A stretch of DNA of 64,000 nt from Streptomyces sp. LBL (GTDB lineage Bacteria > Actinomycetota > Actinomycetes > Streptomycetales > Streptomycetaceae): contig NZ_JARXYX010000009.1 in assembly GCF_029893585.1 (NCBI RefSeq), positions 62,001 through 126,000 on the forward strand, written 5' to 3'. The notes beneath the pieces were generated by a model. It was not told the DNA's origin. It ran no database searches and worked only from the letters and a program-made list of their open reading frames with translations. A program made the position numbers and the translations under genes. This document shows, in pieces, positions 1-7,786 of the stretch. Each line of letters begins with the position of its first letter. Within the stretch, counting starts at the first letter, position 1.

Positions 1-279
1 GGAACGCGTGGTCGGGGGCGGTGGGACCGCACGTGCACGCGCTGCCGTGACCATCCCCTTCGAATCGGGAAGTTGACATTCCCGCAGTACATCGGGCGGG
101 GCACCGGGTCCGTCACGACCGGTGTCCCGCAGCCGCCACATGTCTTTCCCGGTCCCGGTCCAAGGCGTCGGGAGAGGCGGAGAGCTGACTGGCGGCGTAC
201 AGCTGGGCCCTTCCACGGGACGTGAGGTCGCGCCGCCGCCCTTCCAGTGTCCCGGCCAGCGCCTGGACGCTGCCGGCAC
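1..279. other. no recognisable complete gene
   Basis: A plus-strand frame is open from the window edge to a TGA at 48-50, ending in residues GAVGPHVHALP, so this may be the 3' end of a gene outside the window; the family cannot be judged. The rest has no reading frame with a convincing start and protein signature. It leads into the IS-like sequence that begins near 280. Confidence 0.3.
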
Positions 280-535
280 AGATACGATTCTCGGCGTAGT
301 CGCGGGTTGAGCGAGTTCGTCCCGATATGGGCCCGGAACGTAGGGCAGGCGCGAGCTTCCAAGATCATGTGGGTGTCGAGTCCAGTGATCCCTACGGAAG
401 TCCGTGCCCGCCGTCGTATCTTCTCCGATCCCGCCCGTCCTTGACCAACTCCGTGATCAGCCTGACGCTGCCGTGGTTGAACTGCCCGAACTGCTGGCCC
501 GTTTGGCCGACGTTCCGGCACATCGTCCTGAACCT
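280..535 (+). mobile_element. ISAs1-type IS remnant, left end plus transposase N-terminus (copy A)
   Basis: This stretch resembles 3465-3660 in the same orientation. Both contain a TCGGC(G/A)TAGTCGCG end-like segment, the identical 15-mer GCTTCCAAGATCATG (355-369) and a shared coding start. A frame from a GTG at 404 reads a Pro-rich start, then VLDQLRDQ and LPELLARLADVP, which matches the N-terminus of ISAs1-family transposases as I know them. Homology stops near 500-535, just before the stop of the minus-strand regulator at 549, so the catalytic DDE part is gone. Family assignment rests on recognition of the N-terminal pattern. Confidence 0.55.
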
Positions 536-548
536 GGGATCGGCGTCA

Positions 549-1460
549 TCAGCCGGGGCTGGAGATCTCTGACGTGGGGCGGGACGGGCTCTTGCCCGGC
601 TGATGGCAGGCGGCACGCAGAGCGTTCATCTTCTCCGCGTCCGTGGTCTCGGCCTCGGCCGTGTACGTGACGATCCTGAGGTCGGTGCCGGCGGCCATCA
701 GGACGTCGAGGTCGAGGGCGATGTCGCCCACCAGCGGATGTTCGATGGTCTTGCGGTCACCGACATGGGTGCGGGCGGTGCCGTTGGACCACAGGCGGGC
801 GAAGCGGGGGTTGTTCCGCCGCATGTGGTCGACGAATGAGGTGAGTCGTCCGTCGTGTGGATGGGCGGCCGCTGTCACACGCAGGTCCGCGACGAGGTCC
901 TCCTCCTCCACTTCGTCCCCCGCCCAGGACAGAACGGGCCATGCCGCGATCGGTTCCCGCGCTCGTCCACCGCTCGACCGGAACATCCCGGCGACGAGAT
1001 TGCGCTCGTCCCAGCCGTACGTACGGGGATCGCCGACTACGGCGGACCACATGGCGTTCCAGCCGACGAGGGTCCAGTCGGCGGCGTAGACCGCGGTGGG
1101 GTTGTCTCCCAGCTGGCTTACCAGTCGGTGCACCCTCGCGGGCACCTGCCGGGACACGTTCCCGGTGGCGGGCGGTGCGAGACGGGCGCAGCAGAACAGA
1201 TGGTCACGCTCGGACGGGTCGAGGTGCAGCGCTCTGGCCAGGGCTGCGACCACCTGGGCCGAGGGGTGCCGAGCGCGGCCCTGTTCCAACCGAACGACGT
1301 AGTCGACCGACAGCCCGGCCAGTCGGGCCAGTTCCTCTCGGCGCAGTCCGGGGATTCGCCGGTTCTCGCCCGCCTCCAGCCCGCTGTCCTGCGGTGACAC
1401 GCGCTCGCGCCAGCCCCGCAGCGCGGTGCCGAAGTGGTTCGTCGTTGCCATGCAGGTCAT
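549..1460 (-). CDS. MmyB-type helix-turn-helix transcriptional regulator
   Basis: A 303-residue DNA-binding regulator. Residues about 30-80 form an XRE-type helix-turn-helix with the family hallmark IPGLRREELARLAGLS followed by VDYVVRLEQGR. The remainder is the MmyB-like ligand-binding domain (PAS-like, often said to bind fatty acids), with WNAMWSAVVGD in the middle and a late IEHPLVGDIALDLD segment. The ligand cannot be read from the sequence. It is the last gene of a four-gene minus-strand block and probably controls the hydrolase/cupin genes beside it. A second start lies three codons in (1451); neither has a strong ribosome site. Confidence 0.9.
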   Translation of the reverse strand: MTCMATTNHFGTALRGWRERVSPQDSGLEAGENRRIPGLRREELARLAGLSVDYVVRLEQGRARHPSAQVVAALARALHLDPSERDHLFCCARLAPPATGNVSRQVPARVHRLVSQLGDNPTAVYAADWTLVGWNAMWSAVVGDPRTYGWDERNLVAGMFRSSGGRAREPIAAWPVLSWAGDEVEEEDLVADLRVTAAAHPHDGRLTSFVDHMRRNNPRFARLWSNGTARTHVGDRKTIEHPLVGDIALDLDVLMAAGTDLRIVTYTAEAETTDAEKMNALRAACHQPGKSPSRPTSEISSPG

Positions 1461-1493
1461 CGTCGTCCAGATGCCCTGGACCGCATGGTGCTT

Positions 1494-2444
1494 CTACTGC
1501 CGCACAACAGACTCTTTACTCGTCGGCAGCCCCTCGCCCAACGCGTCGTCGGTGGCGGCCCAGTGTGCGCGGGTGAAGGCGGCGGCGGCCCGCAGCGCGG
1601 CGTCGGCCTCGTCGAGCATGGCGGCGAACGCCTGGAAGACGTGCGGTACTTGGGGCCAGACCTGCAGTTCGACGTGGACGTCGTGTTCGGCGGCGCGCGC
1701 TGCCAGCCGTACGGCGTCGTCCAACAGGATCTCGTGAGAGCCGACCTGGATGAGCAGGGGCGCCAGGCCGGTCAGATCGGCGAAGACCGGGCTGGCATAC
1801 GGCGTGGCGGGATCCGTGTCCCGCAGATAGTCGCGGGCGCGTGTGCGCAGGCCTTCGGGGGTCAGCGCGGGATCGACGGCGGCCTTGCCGACCGCGCTGT
1901 CACCGGACACGCTCAGATCGGCCCACGGGGAGAAGACCGCGGCCGACGAGGGTTGGGGCAGGCCGGCGTCCTTGGCGGCGACCAGCGTCGCGACGGCGAG
2001 ACCGCCGCCCGCCGACTCGCCGATGAAGGCGATGGCGGAGCTGGGAACACCGTCGTCGAGCAGAGCGCGGTAGACGGCCAGCGTGTCGTCGACGGCTGCG
2101 GGGAACGGGTTCTCGGGGGCCAGCCGATAGTCCACGCACACGGCGCGTGCACCGGTGCGCCGGGCGACGTCCCCGGCCAGGCCCGCGGCGTCGGCCGCCG
2201 AGCCGATGGCATAAGCGCCGCCGTGCAGGTACAGCAGCACGGTTGCCGGGTCGTTCGCCGGTGTCTCCACGGTGACGACGGGCACGCCGCCCAACTTGCC
2301 TGCCGTGGTCGAGACGTCGGGGGGCAACGGTAGGGACGTCATCATGCCGTGGAAGACGGCGCGCTGTTCGGCGACGTCGCCTCCGAGGTCGAGCGGGCCG
2401 TGCCGCAGCAGGTCGTCGAGGGTTTGGCGCTGTTGCCGGGACAT
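1494..2444 (-). CDS. alpha/beta hydrolase of the HSL/acetyl-esterase group
   Basis: A 316-residue cytoplasmic esterase/lipase-like enzyme. The oxyanion-hole motif is LYLHGGAY, the nucleophile elbow is GESAGG (catalytic Ser), and the late IQVGSHEILLDD and VPHVF segments supply the expected Asp and His. This is the full layout of the hormone-sensitive-lipase family (alpha/beta hydrolase fold 3). Natural substrate unknown; short-chain esters are usual. The start at 2444 has an AAAGG element 8 nt upstream. It lies downstream of the cupin gene on the same strand with a 69-nt gap, so co-transcription is likely. Confidence 0.9.
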   Translation of the reverse strand: MSRQQRQTLDDLLRHGPLDLGGDVAEQRAVFHGMMTSLPLPPDVSTTAGKLGGVPVVTVETPANDPATVLLYLHGGAYAIGSAADAAGLAGDVARRTGARAVCVDYRLAPENPFPAAVDDTLAVYRALLDDGVPSSAIAFIGESAGGGLAVATLVAAKDAGLPQPSSAAVFSPWADLSVSGDSAVGKAAVDPALTPEGLRTRARDYLRDTDPATPYASPVFADLTGLAPLLIQVGSHEILLDDAVRLAARAAEHDVHVELQVWPQVPHVFQAFAAMLDEADAALRAAAAFTRAHWAATDDALGEGLPTSKESVVRQ

Positions 2445-2513
2445 GGCAGTGCCTTTCGTGGTTCCGGTAAGTGCGGTACGGCGGAACGGTGATCGCTGCG
2501 GACCTGCCGACGG

Positions 2514-2981
2514 TCAGCGCGGCGGCCCGACGATGATCTGGCCGTACATGTCGGCGGCTTCGGCCATGAGGTCCCGTGAGATCTCGAAGCCTTCGGGGCG
2601 CGGGGTGGCCAGGTCACGTCCGGCGTGGCGGAACATGCCTTCGATGCCGCCGGGGGTGCAGATCATCAGCAGGTCGGCGGTGTCGGAAGTGATCCGGTAG
2701 CCGTGGGGGACGTTCCGGGGGAGGTAGACGATGCCGCCCTCCGACAGTTCCATCTCCTGGTCGTCGCACCACAGCAGCGCACTGCCCTTGATCAGCATGA
2801 AGATCTCGTCCTCACGGGTGTGCGTGTGGTAAGGCGGCGCCTCGCCCTTGCCGACGGAGAACCGTCCGACGGTCACCTGTCCGCCGGTGGCCACGCTGTC
2901 CAGAAGTACGGCGAACTCGCCGCCGTCGAGCCATTCGAGCCTCTGCTGCTGCTCGGGCTGGGCGAGGTAGGCCATGGTCAT
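2514..2981 (-). CDS. single-domain cupin protein (quercetin-dioxygenase-like)
   Basis: A 155-residue beta-barrel protein. Cupin motif 1 is seen as PPYHTHTREDEIFMLIKG (His, His, Glu metal ligands) and motif 2 as VYLPRNVPHGY. This fits small metal-binding cupins annotated as quercetin 2,3-dioxygenase-like, but small cupins have many substrates and none can be assigned. The start overlaps the stop of the upstream gene by 4 bp (ATGA), implying translational coupling. An internal Met two codons in (2975) is an alternative start. Confidence 0.85.
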   Translation of the reverse strand: MTMAYLAQPEQQQRLEWLDGGEFAVLLDSVATGGQVTVGRFSVGKGEAPPYHTHTREDEIFMLIKGSALLWCDDQEMELSEGGIVYLPRNVPHGYRITSDTADLLMICTPGGIEGMFRHAGRDLATPRPEGFEISRDLMAEAADMYGQIIVGPPR

Positions 2982-3244
2982 GACGGTGTCCGTTCTGCGC
3001 GATCGGCGGACTCGGCGCCTTCACCGAGGGGAATGAGCGCGATCACGGGGATGACCCACTCGGTCTTGCTCTGATAGCCGGCGAAGCCGGGAGAGCGGCG
3101 AGCCTGCTCGGCGAACGCCGTGTCGCGCTCCGTGCCCCGCAGTTCGACGGCGCGCACGGCGAGGATCGCGTCGCCCACCTCGATGCGTGCCTCGGCACGG
3201 AACTCGTGGATGATGCGTGCGTTCAAGTCCGGTTTGCCAGTCAT
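2978..3244 (-). pseudogene. half-length DUF385 / F420-type nitroreductase fragment
   Basis: Only 88 residues. The segment AEQARRSPGFAGYQSKTEWVIPVIALIPL matches, from memory, the C-terminal half of deazaflavin (F420)-dependent nitroreductase-family proteins (DUF385), which are usually 120-150 residues. The N-terminal half that would carry most of the cofactor site is absent, and no frame upstream restores it. The remaining frame still has a good ribosome site (GGAG, 7 nt spacing) and a 4-bp overlap with the cupin gene, so it may be translated. Pseudogene is my preferred reading; a shortened but working protein is possible. Confidence 0.6.
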
Positions 3245-3464
3245 GACTGTCTCCGGTTCGGACTGTGTCGTGCCTGTGGCGCTGCGGTCCCGGGCCGCAG
3301 TTCGCTTGTTCGATTATCTTCTGGGCGATACGCCGGCCGCCAGTCGCGAGGGTAGGAACAGCAGTACCACTCCCCTCCGATCCGCCTTCTACGCCACCGT
3401 GCAGTTCGCCGCATGTGTGCTGTTCGTGCTCATGGTCCGGGAGATCCGCGGTGACGGCCCCTAC

Positions 3465-3905
3465 CCAGGGTTTCGGCATAGTCGCGTGACGCCCAGCTCG
3501 TGGCGAACTACCAGCTCAGCGGTGCCTCGGAACGTGACAGGCACGGCTTCCAAGATCATGGAGTTCGCTACGCCCCGTGACCCAAGTGGAAGACCGTGCC
3601 AGCCGACGCATCATCTCTGATCCGTTCCCGCCTGCCCTTGACCAACTGCGCGAGGAATCCGCAGGTCGGACGTGAGGAGGTCCCGGGCCTGCTGGAGCGG
3701 CTGGCCGAGGTGCCGGACCCGCGTGACCCACGCGGGGTGCGCCACCGCCTGGCCGTCGTGCTTGCTCTCACCGCGTGCGCGATGCTGGCCGGAGCGACCT
3801 CGCTGCTGGCGGTCGGCGAGTGGATCGCCGATGCCCCTGGGTATGTGCTGGAACAGGTCGGTGCCGACCTCGATCCGCTTCTGCCCAGGCGGGTCCTTCC
3901 CGCCC
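3465..3905 (+). mobile_element. ISAs1-type IS remnant, left end plus truncated transposase (copy B)
   Basis: Starts with a TTTCGGCATAGTCGCGTGACG end-like segment, carries the same 15-mer as copy A (3546-3560), then the transposase start. A frame from a GTG at 3577 reads VTQVEDRASRR and then LDQLREESAG before a TGA at 3673. The family sequence continues in another frame as REEVPGLLERLAEVPDPRDPRGVRHRL and then ALTACAMLAGATSLLAVGEWIADAP to LLPRRVLP near 3903. So the gene has a frameshift and keeps only the N-terminal associated domain of an ISAs1 transposase. Beyond 3905 the sequence belongs to a different gene. Confidence 0.75.
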
Positions 3906-4310
3906 CCAGCCGGCGGCCGAGACCGAGGCTCACATCGAGGGCGTTCAGCTTCTCATCGGGCGTATCACCCGATACAGAGCCCGAATGCGGGCCGACGGAG
4001 TGTTGGACAAGAACCGGTCAACAACCTCCCTCGACGCCTGGAATCTCGGTCGTGCTTCGAAGATGGCTCGGTGGGGGCTGGATGCCAGGTTCGGGACCCT
4101 GCACGAGGCCGAAGCCACCGTCCTTGAGACCGGCCGGACGGCGGCCCGGCCATACAGGTCCTGGCAGGGCTTCTCCGCCGTTACATCCTCGGGCGGTGCC
4201 TGCACTTTGACGACGAGGAGTTCGGTGAGTGGTACACGGACATGGTCGACGCCCACCGGATCCTGATGACCGACCCCGGCAGTCCCTGGCTCAACATCCC
4301 CTTCCGGTAG
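3906..4310 (+). pseudogene. DUF1266 protein remnant, 5' truncated and frameshifted
   Basis: The first frame (to about 4168) reads ITRYRARMRADGVLD, then SLDAWNLGRASKMARWGLDARFGTLHEAEA and YRSWQGFS. After a shift the text continues as RRYILGRCLHFDDEEFGEWY and ends SPWLNIPFR at a TAG (4308-4310). Together this is the C-terminal half of a DUF1266 protein, a family common in Streptomyces with no known activity. The 5' half is missing exactly where the IS remnant ends, so IS activity probably destroyed the gene. Its last 20 bp overlap the 3' end of the opposing ATP-binding gene. Confidence 0.7.
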
Positions 4311-4794
4311 CCCTTCCGTACGCCGCCGCGCCCGCCCTCGGCAGCGTTGCCCACATCCGCGTCCCGCCGCCCGGTTCGTGGGACTCGCCGAAGCCCCACG
4401 TGCCGTCGCAGGCGCGGCAGACGCAGGCCAGGAAGCGGAGGGCTGCGCGGCGGCGGGTGTCGCAGGCTGTGGCGAGGCGGGGGTGAGTGTGGCGGGGATG
4501 GCTGTCGTAAGCGATCACGCGGAGGGTGGAGGAGCGGTAGCGGAGGGAGAGGTAGATGGTCGGGGAGTCGGTGAACTGAGCTGCCGTTGCGGTGAGTTCG
4601 CTGACCGCTTGTAGGGCCGGGTCCAGCAGGTCGGGGAGACCGTGCACTTTGAGGACCTCGCGGGTCGTGGCTCGTGCGAGTGCGGGGGTGGCCAGGGCTG
4701 CGGGGAGGGTGAAGCTGTAGGACAGGGTTTCGGCGGTGGGGGCGATGGGGTCGGCTGTGGAGGCGGGGGTGACGGGGCAGTGGGAGATGGGCAT
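4291..4794 (-). CDS. small ATP-binding protein of the anti-sigma / HATPase type
   Basis: A 167-residue protein with the layout of SpoIIAB-like HATPase regulators: FTLPAALATPALARATTREV at the front, an N-box-like SELTATAAQF, then LRVIAYDSHP (G1-like Asp) and a GTRMWATLP end. Such genes accompany DUF5753 regulators and DUF397 proteins throughout Streptomyces, as here with the divergent pair at 5045-6099. The N-box is degenerate: the Asn of the usual ELVTNA pattern is a Thr, so ATP/Mg binding may be weak. I chose the start at 4794 because homology begins there and AAGGAG precedes it; an upstream start (4920) would add low-complexity sequence. Confidence 0.75.
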   Translation of the reverse strand: MPISHCPVTPASTADPIAPTAETLSYSFTLPAALATPALARATTREVLKVHGLPDLLDPALQAVSELTATAAQFTDSPTIYLSLRYRSSTLRVIAYDSHPRHTHPRLATACDTRRRAALRFLACVCRACDGTWGFGESHEPGGGTRMWATLPRAGAAAYGRATGRGC

Positions 4795-5044
4795 GAGTGA
4801 CTCCTTCGGGTGGGTGTGTGGATGTGGTGCGGCGCGGCAGTCGGTGGCCTGTCTCCCTGACGCGAGCCCGCTCCTCCCAGGGAAGGAGAGTGCGGGCAGA
4901 CTCACGCGATGCACTGCCAACTGCTTTACGTAGTTGGTGCATTACAGACTGTAGAGAAGAGGGGGTCACGGTGTCCATCACGTCGGAGATAATTACCCCC
5001 TAAGCGCGTGGACGTGATCGCCGCATTGCGGGCAGACTGTCGCC

Positions 5045-5896
5045 ATGCCAACGAGAACCACTCCAACGGAACGGCAGAAACGCCTCGGTGCCGAGTTGCG
5101 CAAGATGCGGCTGGCGGCGGAGGCCACCACGGAGTACGCGGCGGGGCTCCTGGGGATCGACAGGACGCGGCTGTCCAACATGGAGTCCGGTATCCGCCCC
5201 TTCTCGCCCGAGCGCATTCGCACCCTCGCCTGCAACTACGCATGCACAGAGGAGAGTTACATCGAAGCTCTGGTGGGCATGGCCGGCGGCAAGGAGCGTG
5301 GGTGGTGGGAGCGCCACCGAGGGACGCTGCCGTCCGGACTCTTGGACATCGCCGAGTTGGAGTGGAACGCCGCGCGCATCCGTACCGCTCAGGTCATGCA
5401 CATCCCGGGACTGCTTCAGACCGAGGAGTACGCCCGCGCCGTCTTCACAGCCGTACTGCCGCCGCTGAGCCGTCTGGAAGTCGAGCTGCGCGTCGCGCAT
5501 CGGATGGAGCGCCAGCAGGTCTTCGAGCGGCCGGACCCACTGCCGTACATCGCCTACGTCCACGAGGCCGCCCTGCGCATGCCCTACGGCGGCACGGAAG
5601 CAACTCTGCAGCAGCTCAAGCATCTGGTCGGCCAGACCGAGCGCGAGAGTATCGAGGTCCGGGTGATTCCCACGTCCAAGGGTGACTTCCCCGGTGCAGG
5701 ACATGCCCTGCTCTACGCGGACGGGATCGTGCCCCAACTCGACACCGTGCAACTGGACTCGGCGCACGGGCCGGAATTCACCCATGCCGAGGCGCAGCTG
5801 ACGAAGTACCGTGCGCATCTGGACTGGATGGATGCCGCGACGATGAGTCCGGAAGAATCACGTGACGTCATCCACAAGATCGCCCGTGAGTTGTAG
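5045..5896 (+). CDS. XRE-family regulator with DUF5753 domain (WhiJ-like)
   Basis: A 283-residue DNA-binding protein. Residues 10-65 form a helix-turn-helix (LGAELRKMRLAAEATTEYAA, then IDRTRLSNMESG). The rest is DUF5753, recognised by VMHIPGLLQTEEYARAVF and the RQQVF-like/ALRMPYGG region. Proteins of this layout (WhiJ type) are known to control development and antibiotic production in Streptomyces and work with DUF397 and BldB- or HATPase-type partners. Here the partner starts 8 nt downstream and an ATP-binding protein is transcribed divergently. A regulatory function is very likely; its targets are unknown. Confidence 0.92.
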   Translation: MPTRTTPTERQKRLGAELRKMRLAAEATTEYAAGLLGIDRTRLSNMESGIRPFSPERIRTLACNYACTEESYIEALVGMAGGKERGWWERHRGTLPSGLLDIAELEWNAARIRTAQVMHIPGLLQTEEYARAVFTAVLPPLSRLEVELRVAHRMERQQVFERPDPLPYIAYVHEAALRMPYGGTEATLQQLKHLVGQTERESIEVRVIPTSKGDFPGAGHALLYADGIVPQLDTVQLDSAHGPEFTHAEAQLTKYRAHLDWMDAATMSPEESRDVIHKIAREL

Positions 5897-5904
5897 GAGA
5901 CGCC

Positions 5905-6099
5905 ATGACCGACCGCATCGCCTGGGAAGAACCCTTCTGCGGTGAAGGCAACAACTGCTTCCGCCTCGGCACCGACCCCGAAGGCAACGCCTACATCGCC
6001 ATAGCCGGTGCCGAGGACACCTACCTCACGGACTCACGCGAAGCGCTCCGCACGATGATCCTCGACATCAAGGCAGGGAAGGCCGACTACCTCCTCTGA
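5905..6099 (+). CDS. small DUF397-like protein
   Basis: A 64-residue protein with WEEPFCGEGNNCFRLG near the start and a SREALRTMILDIKAG end, matching the W..S..G..NCVE... and F...G pattern of DUF397 proteins, but without their usual VRDSK strand (TYLTDSREA is the nearest). In WhiJ-type systems this small partner modulates the DNA-binding protein encoded just upstream. AGGAG lies 6-7 nt before the ATG, and the gap to the regulator is 8 nt, so the two are one operon. Confidence 0.75.
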   Translation: MTDRIAWEEPFCGEGNNCFRLGTDPEGNAYIAIAGAEDTYLTDSREALRTMILDIKAGKADYLL

Positions 6100-6484
6100 A
6101 CGCCGACCCACTCATCCACCGGGCACCGTTCCGCTACGACGGGACAGGCAACCTTCTCACCTGGCCCGTCCCGGCGACCGCGAGACGAGAACCCAGTGCG
6201 ACGACCGCGGCAACCGCATGTCGGTGACCAGCCTCCTGGGCCAGACGACCTGGGTCGCTTGCGACCAGGTGCTGCCCAACCTCGCGTTGGTGCCACACGC
6301 CGACAGCAGTGAAACCCAGGTGCCCGGACGGGTATCGGTCGGGTACCGTGCGGGCTATGTCGAGCCCTGAGTCGGACAAGGTGGGGGCTTTCGGTCACGC
6401 CGTCAGCCCCCTGAGCCACTGAGCCACTGAGTTCGTAGTCGTGCCGTTCCGCCGCGTGCTGTGGCCGGACGAGTGTGCCCTTGG
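6100..6484. other. gene-less stretch
   Basis: No convincing gene is seen on either strand. A short frame at 6358-6420 (MSSPESDKVGAFGH..., about 20 codons) starts well but stops at once and could be a gene relic. A short direct repeat (GAGCCACT, 6413-6430) is present. The right end must hold the promoter of the exporter gene that follows. Confidence 0.4.
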
Positions 6485-6536
6485 GTGCTGACCGCGGTGA
6501 CGAGATGACCTTCTCGTGCTTCTCCTCACCTCGGAG
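6485..6536 (+). promoter_or_regulatory. possible leader peptide and hairpins before the exporter
   Basis: A seven-codon frame, GTG CTG ACC GCG GTG ACG AGA TGA (6485-6508), overlaps a hairpin CGAGA-TGACCT-TCTCG (6501-6516). A second short stem, CTCC/GGAG (6522-6536), would hide the ribosome site (6533-6536) of the exporter. Some chloramphenicol exporters of actinomycetes and other bacteria are induced by translational attenuation through a short leader. The stems here are short, so this is only a candidate. Confidence 0.25.
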
Positions 6537-6543
6537 CCACTCG

Positions 6544-7746
6544 ATGCCTTTCCCGTTGTATCTGCTTGCCATGGCGGTCTTCGCCATGGGCACCTCGGAG
6601 TTCATGCTCGCCGGCCTGTTGCCGGACATCGCCTCGGACCTCAATGTCACCGTCGGAACAGCAGGCATGCTCACCACGGCCTTCGCGATCGGAATGATCG
6701 TCGGCGCCCCGCTCATGGCCGGGCTTGCCCGCACCTGGCCCGGACGGTCCAGCCTGTTCGGGTTCGTCTTCGTGTTCTTGGCAGCCCACGCCGTGGGCGC
6801 TGCCACATCGAGCTTCCCGGTCCTGTTGGCGACCCGGGTGGTCGCCGCGCTGGCGAACGCGGGGTTCCTCGCCGTGGCGCTGACGATTGCCGCCACGCTC
6901 GTCTCGCCCGACAGGAAGGGACGCGCGCTCGCCGTGCTGCTGTCGGGCACCACAGTGGCCACGATCGCCGGGGTCCCCGGAGGAGCGGTGCTCGGCGCGC
7001 TGCTCGGCTGGCGGGCCACGTTCTGGGCTGTCGCTGCTCTTTGCCTGCCCGCAGCCATCGGCATCCTCGCAGGAATCCCAGGACGCCGTGAGCAGAAGGA
7101 GACAGCTGACAGGCTGGCCTTGCGATCGGAGCTCGCACTCCTCAAAAGCCCGAGGCTGCTCGTGGTCATGCTGCTCGGCGCGCTGGTGAACGCGGCAACC
7201 TTCGCCGGCTTCACCTTCCTCGCCCCCGTCGTGACCGACACGGCCGGGCTGGGCGAGCTGTGGATCTCTGTCGTTCTGGTGCTCTTCGGTGTCGGTTCCT
7301 TTGCCGGGGTCACGGTCGCCGGCCGGATGTCCGACCAGCGACCCGGCTCGGTCCTCGCAGTCGGCGGTCCGCTGCTGCTCCTCGGCTGGCCGGCCCTGGC
7401 CGTACTGGCCGACAAGCCCGTCGCGCTGCTCGCCCTCGTGTTCGTGCAGGGCGCGCTGTCGTTCGCGCTGGGCAGCACGCTGATCACGCGGGTCCTGTAC
7501 GAGGCCGCGGGAGCTCCCACCATGGGCGGCTCCTACGCGACCGCCGCACTCAACGTCGGCGCCGCCGTCGGACCACTCCTCGCCGCGACCACCCTCGGCA
7601 CCGCGGCCGGAGACCTCGGGCCGCTGTGGGCAAGCGGGCTCCTCGTCCTGGTCGCGGTCCTCGTCGCGTTCCCCTTGCGTGGTGTCATCGCAGCCGGCCG
7701 GAGCAGCGAAGTACTCCAGTCACGCAGGCGCACAGCGTCCCCTTGA
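6544..7746 (+). CDS. MFS exporter of the Cml/Cmx chloramphenicol-resistance group
   Basis: A 400-residue membrane protein with 12 predicted segments. MPFPLYLLAMAVFAMGTSEFMLAGLLPDI at the start, LSGTTVATIAGVPGGA in the middle and GSTLITRVLYEAAGAPTMGGSYATAALN near the end closely match what I remember of the Streptomyces/Rhodococcus Cml/CmrA/Cmx exporters that pump chloramphenicol by proton antiport. The same family also includes arabinose-type exporters, so chloramphenicol is the best guess, not proven. The start at 6544 is fixed by GGAG 7 nt upstream and by homology; an earlier in-frame GTG adds unlikely sequence. Confidence 0.85.
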   Translation: MPFPLYLLAMAVFAMGTSEFMLAGLLPDIASDLNVTVGTAGMLTTAFAIGMIVGAPLMAGLARTWPGRSSLFGFVFVFLAAHAVGAATSSFPVLLATRVVAALANAGFLAVALTIAATLVSPDRKGRALAVLLSGTTVATIAGVPGGAVLGALLGWRATFWAVAALCLPAAIGILAGIPGRREQKETADRLALRSELALLKSPRLLVVMLLGALVNAATFAGFTFLAPVVTDTAGLGELWISVVLVLFGVGSFAGVTVAGRMSDQRPGSVLAVGGPLLLLGWPALAVLADKPVALLALVFVQGALSFALGSTLITRVLYEAAGAPTMGGSYATAALNVGAAVGPLLAATTLGTAAGDLGPLWASGLLVLVAVLVAFPLRGVIAAGRSSEVLQSRRRTASP

Positions 7747-7786
7747 GCCGAACGCCGACAGAGCAGGGCGGGCAGAGCAGGCCGGC

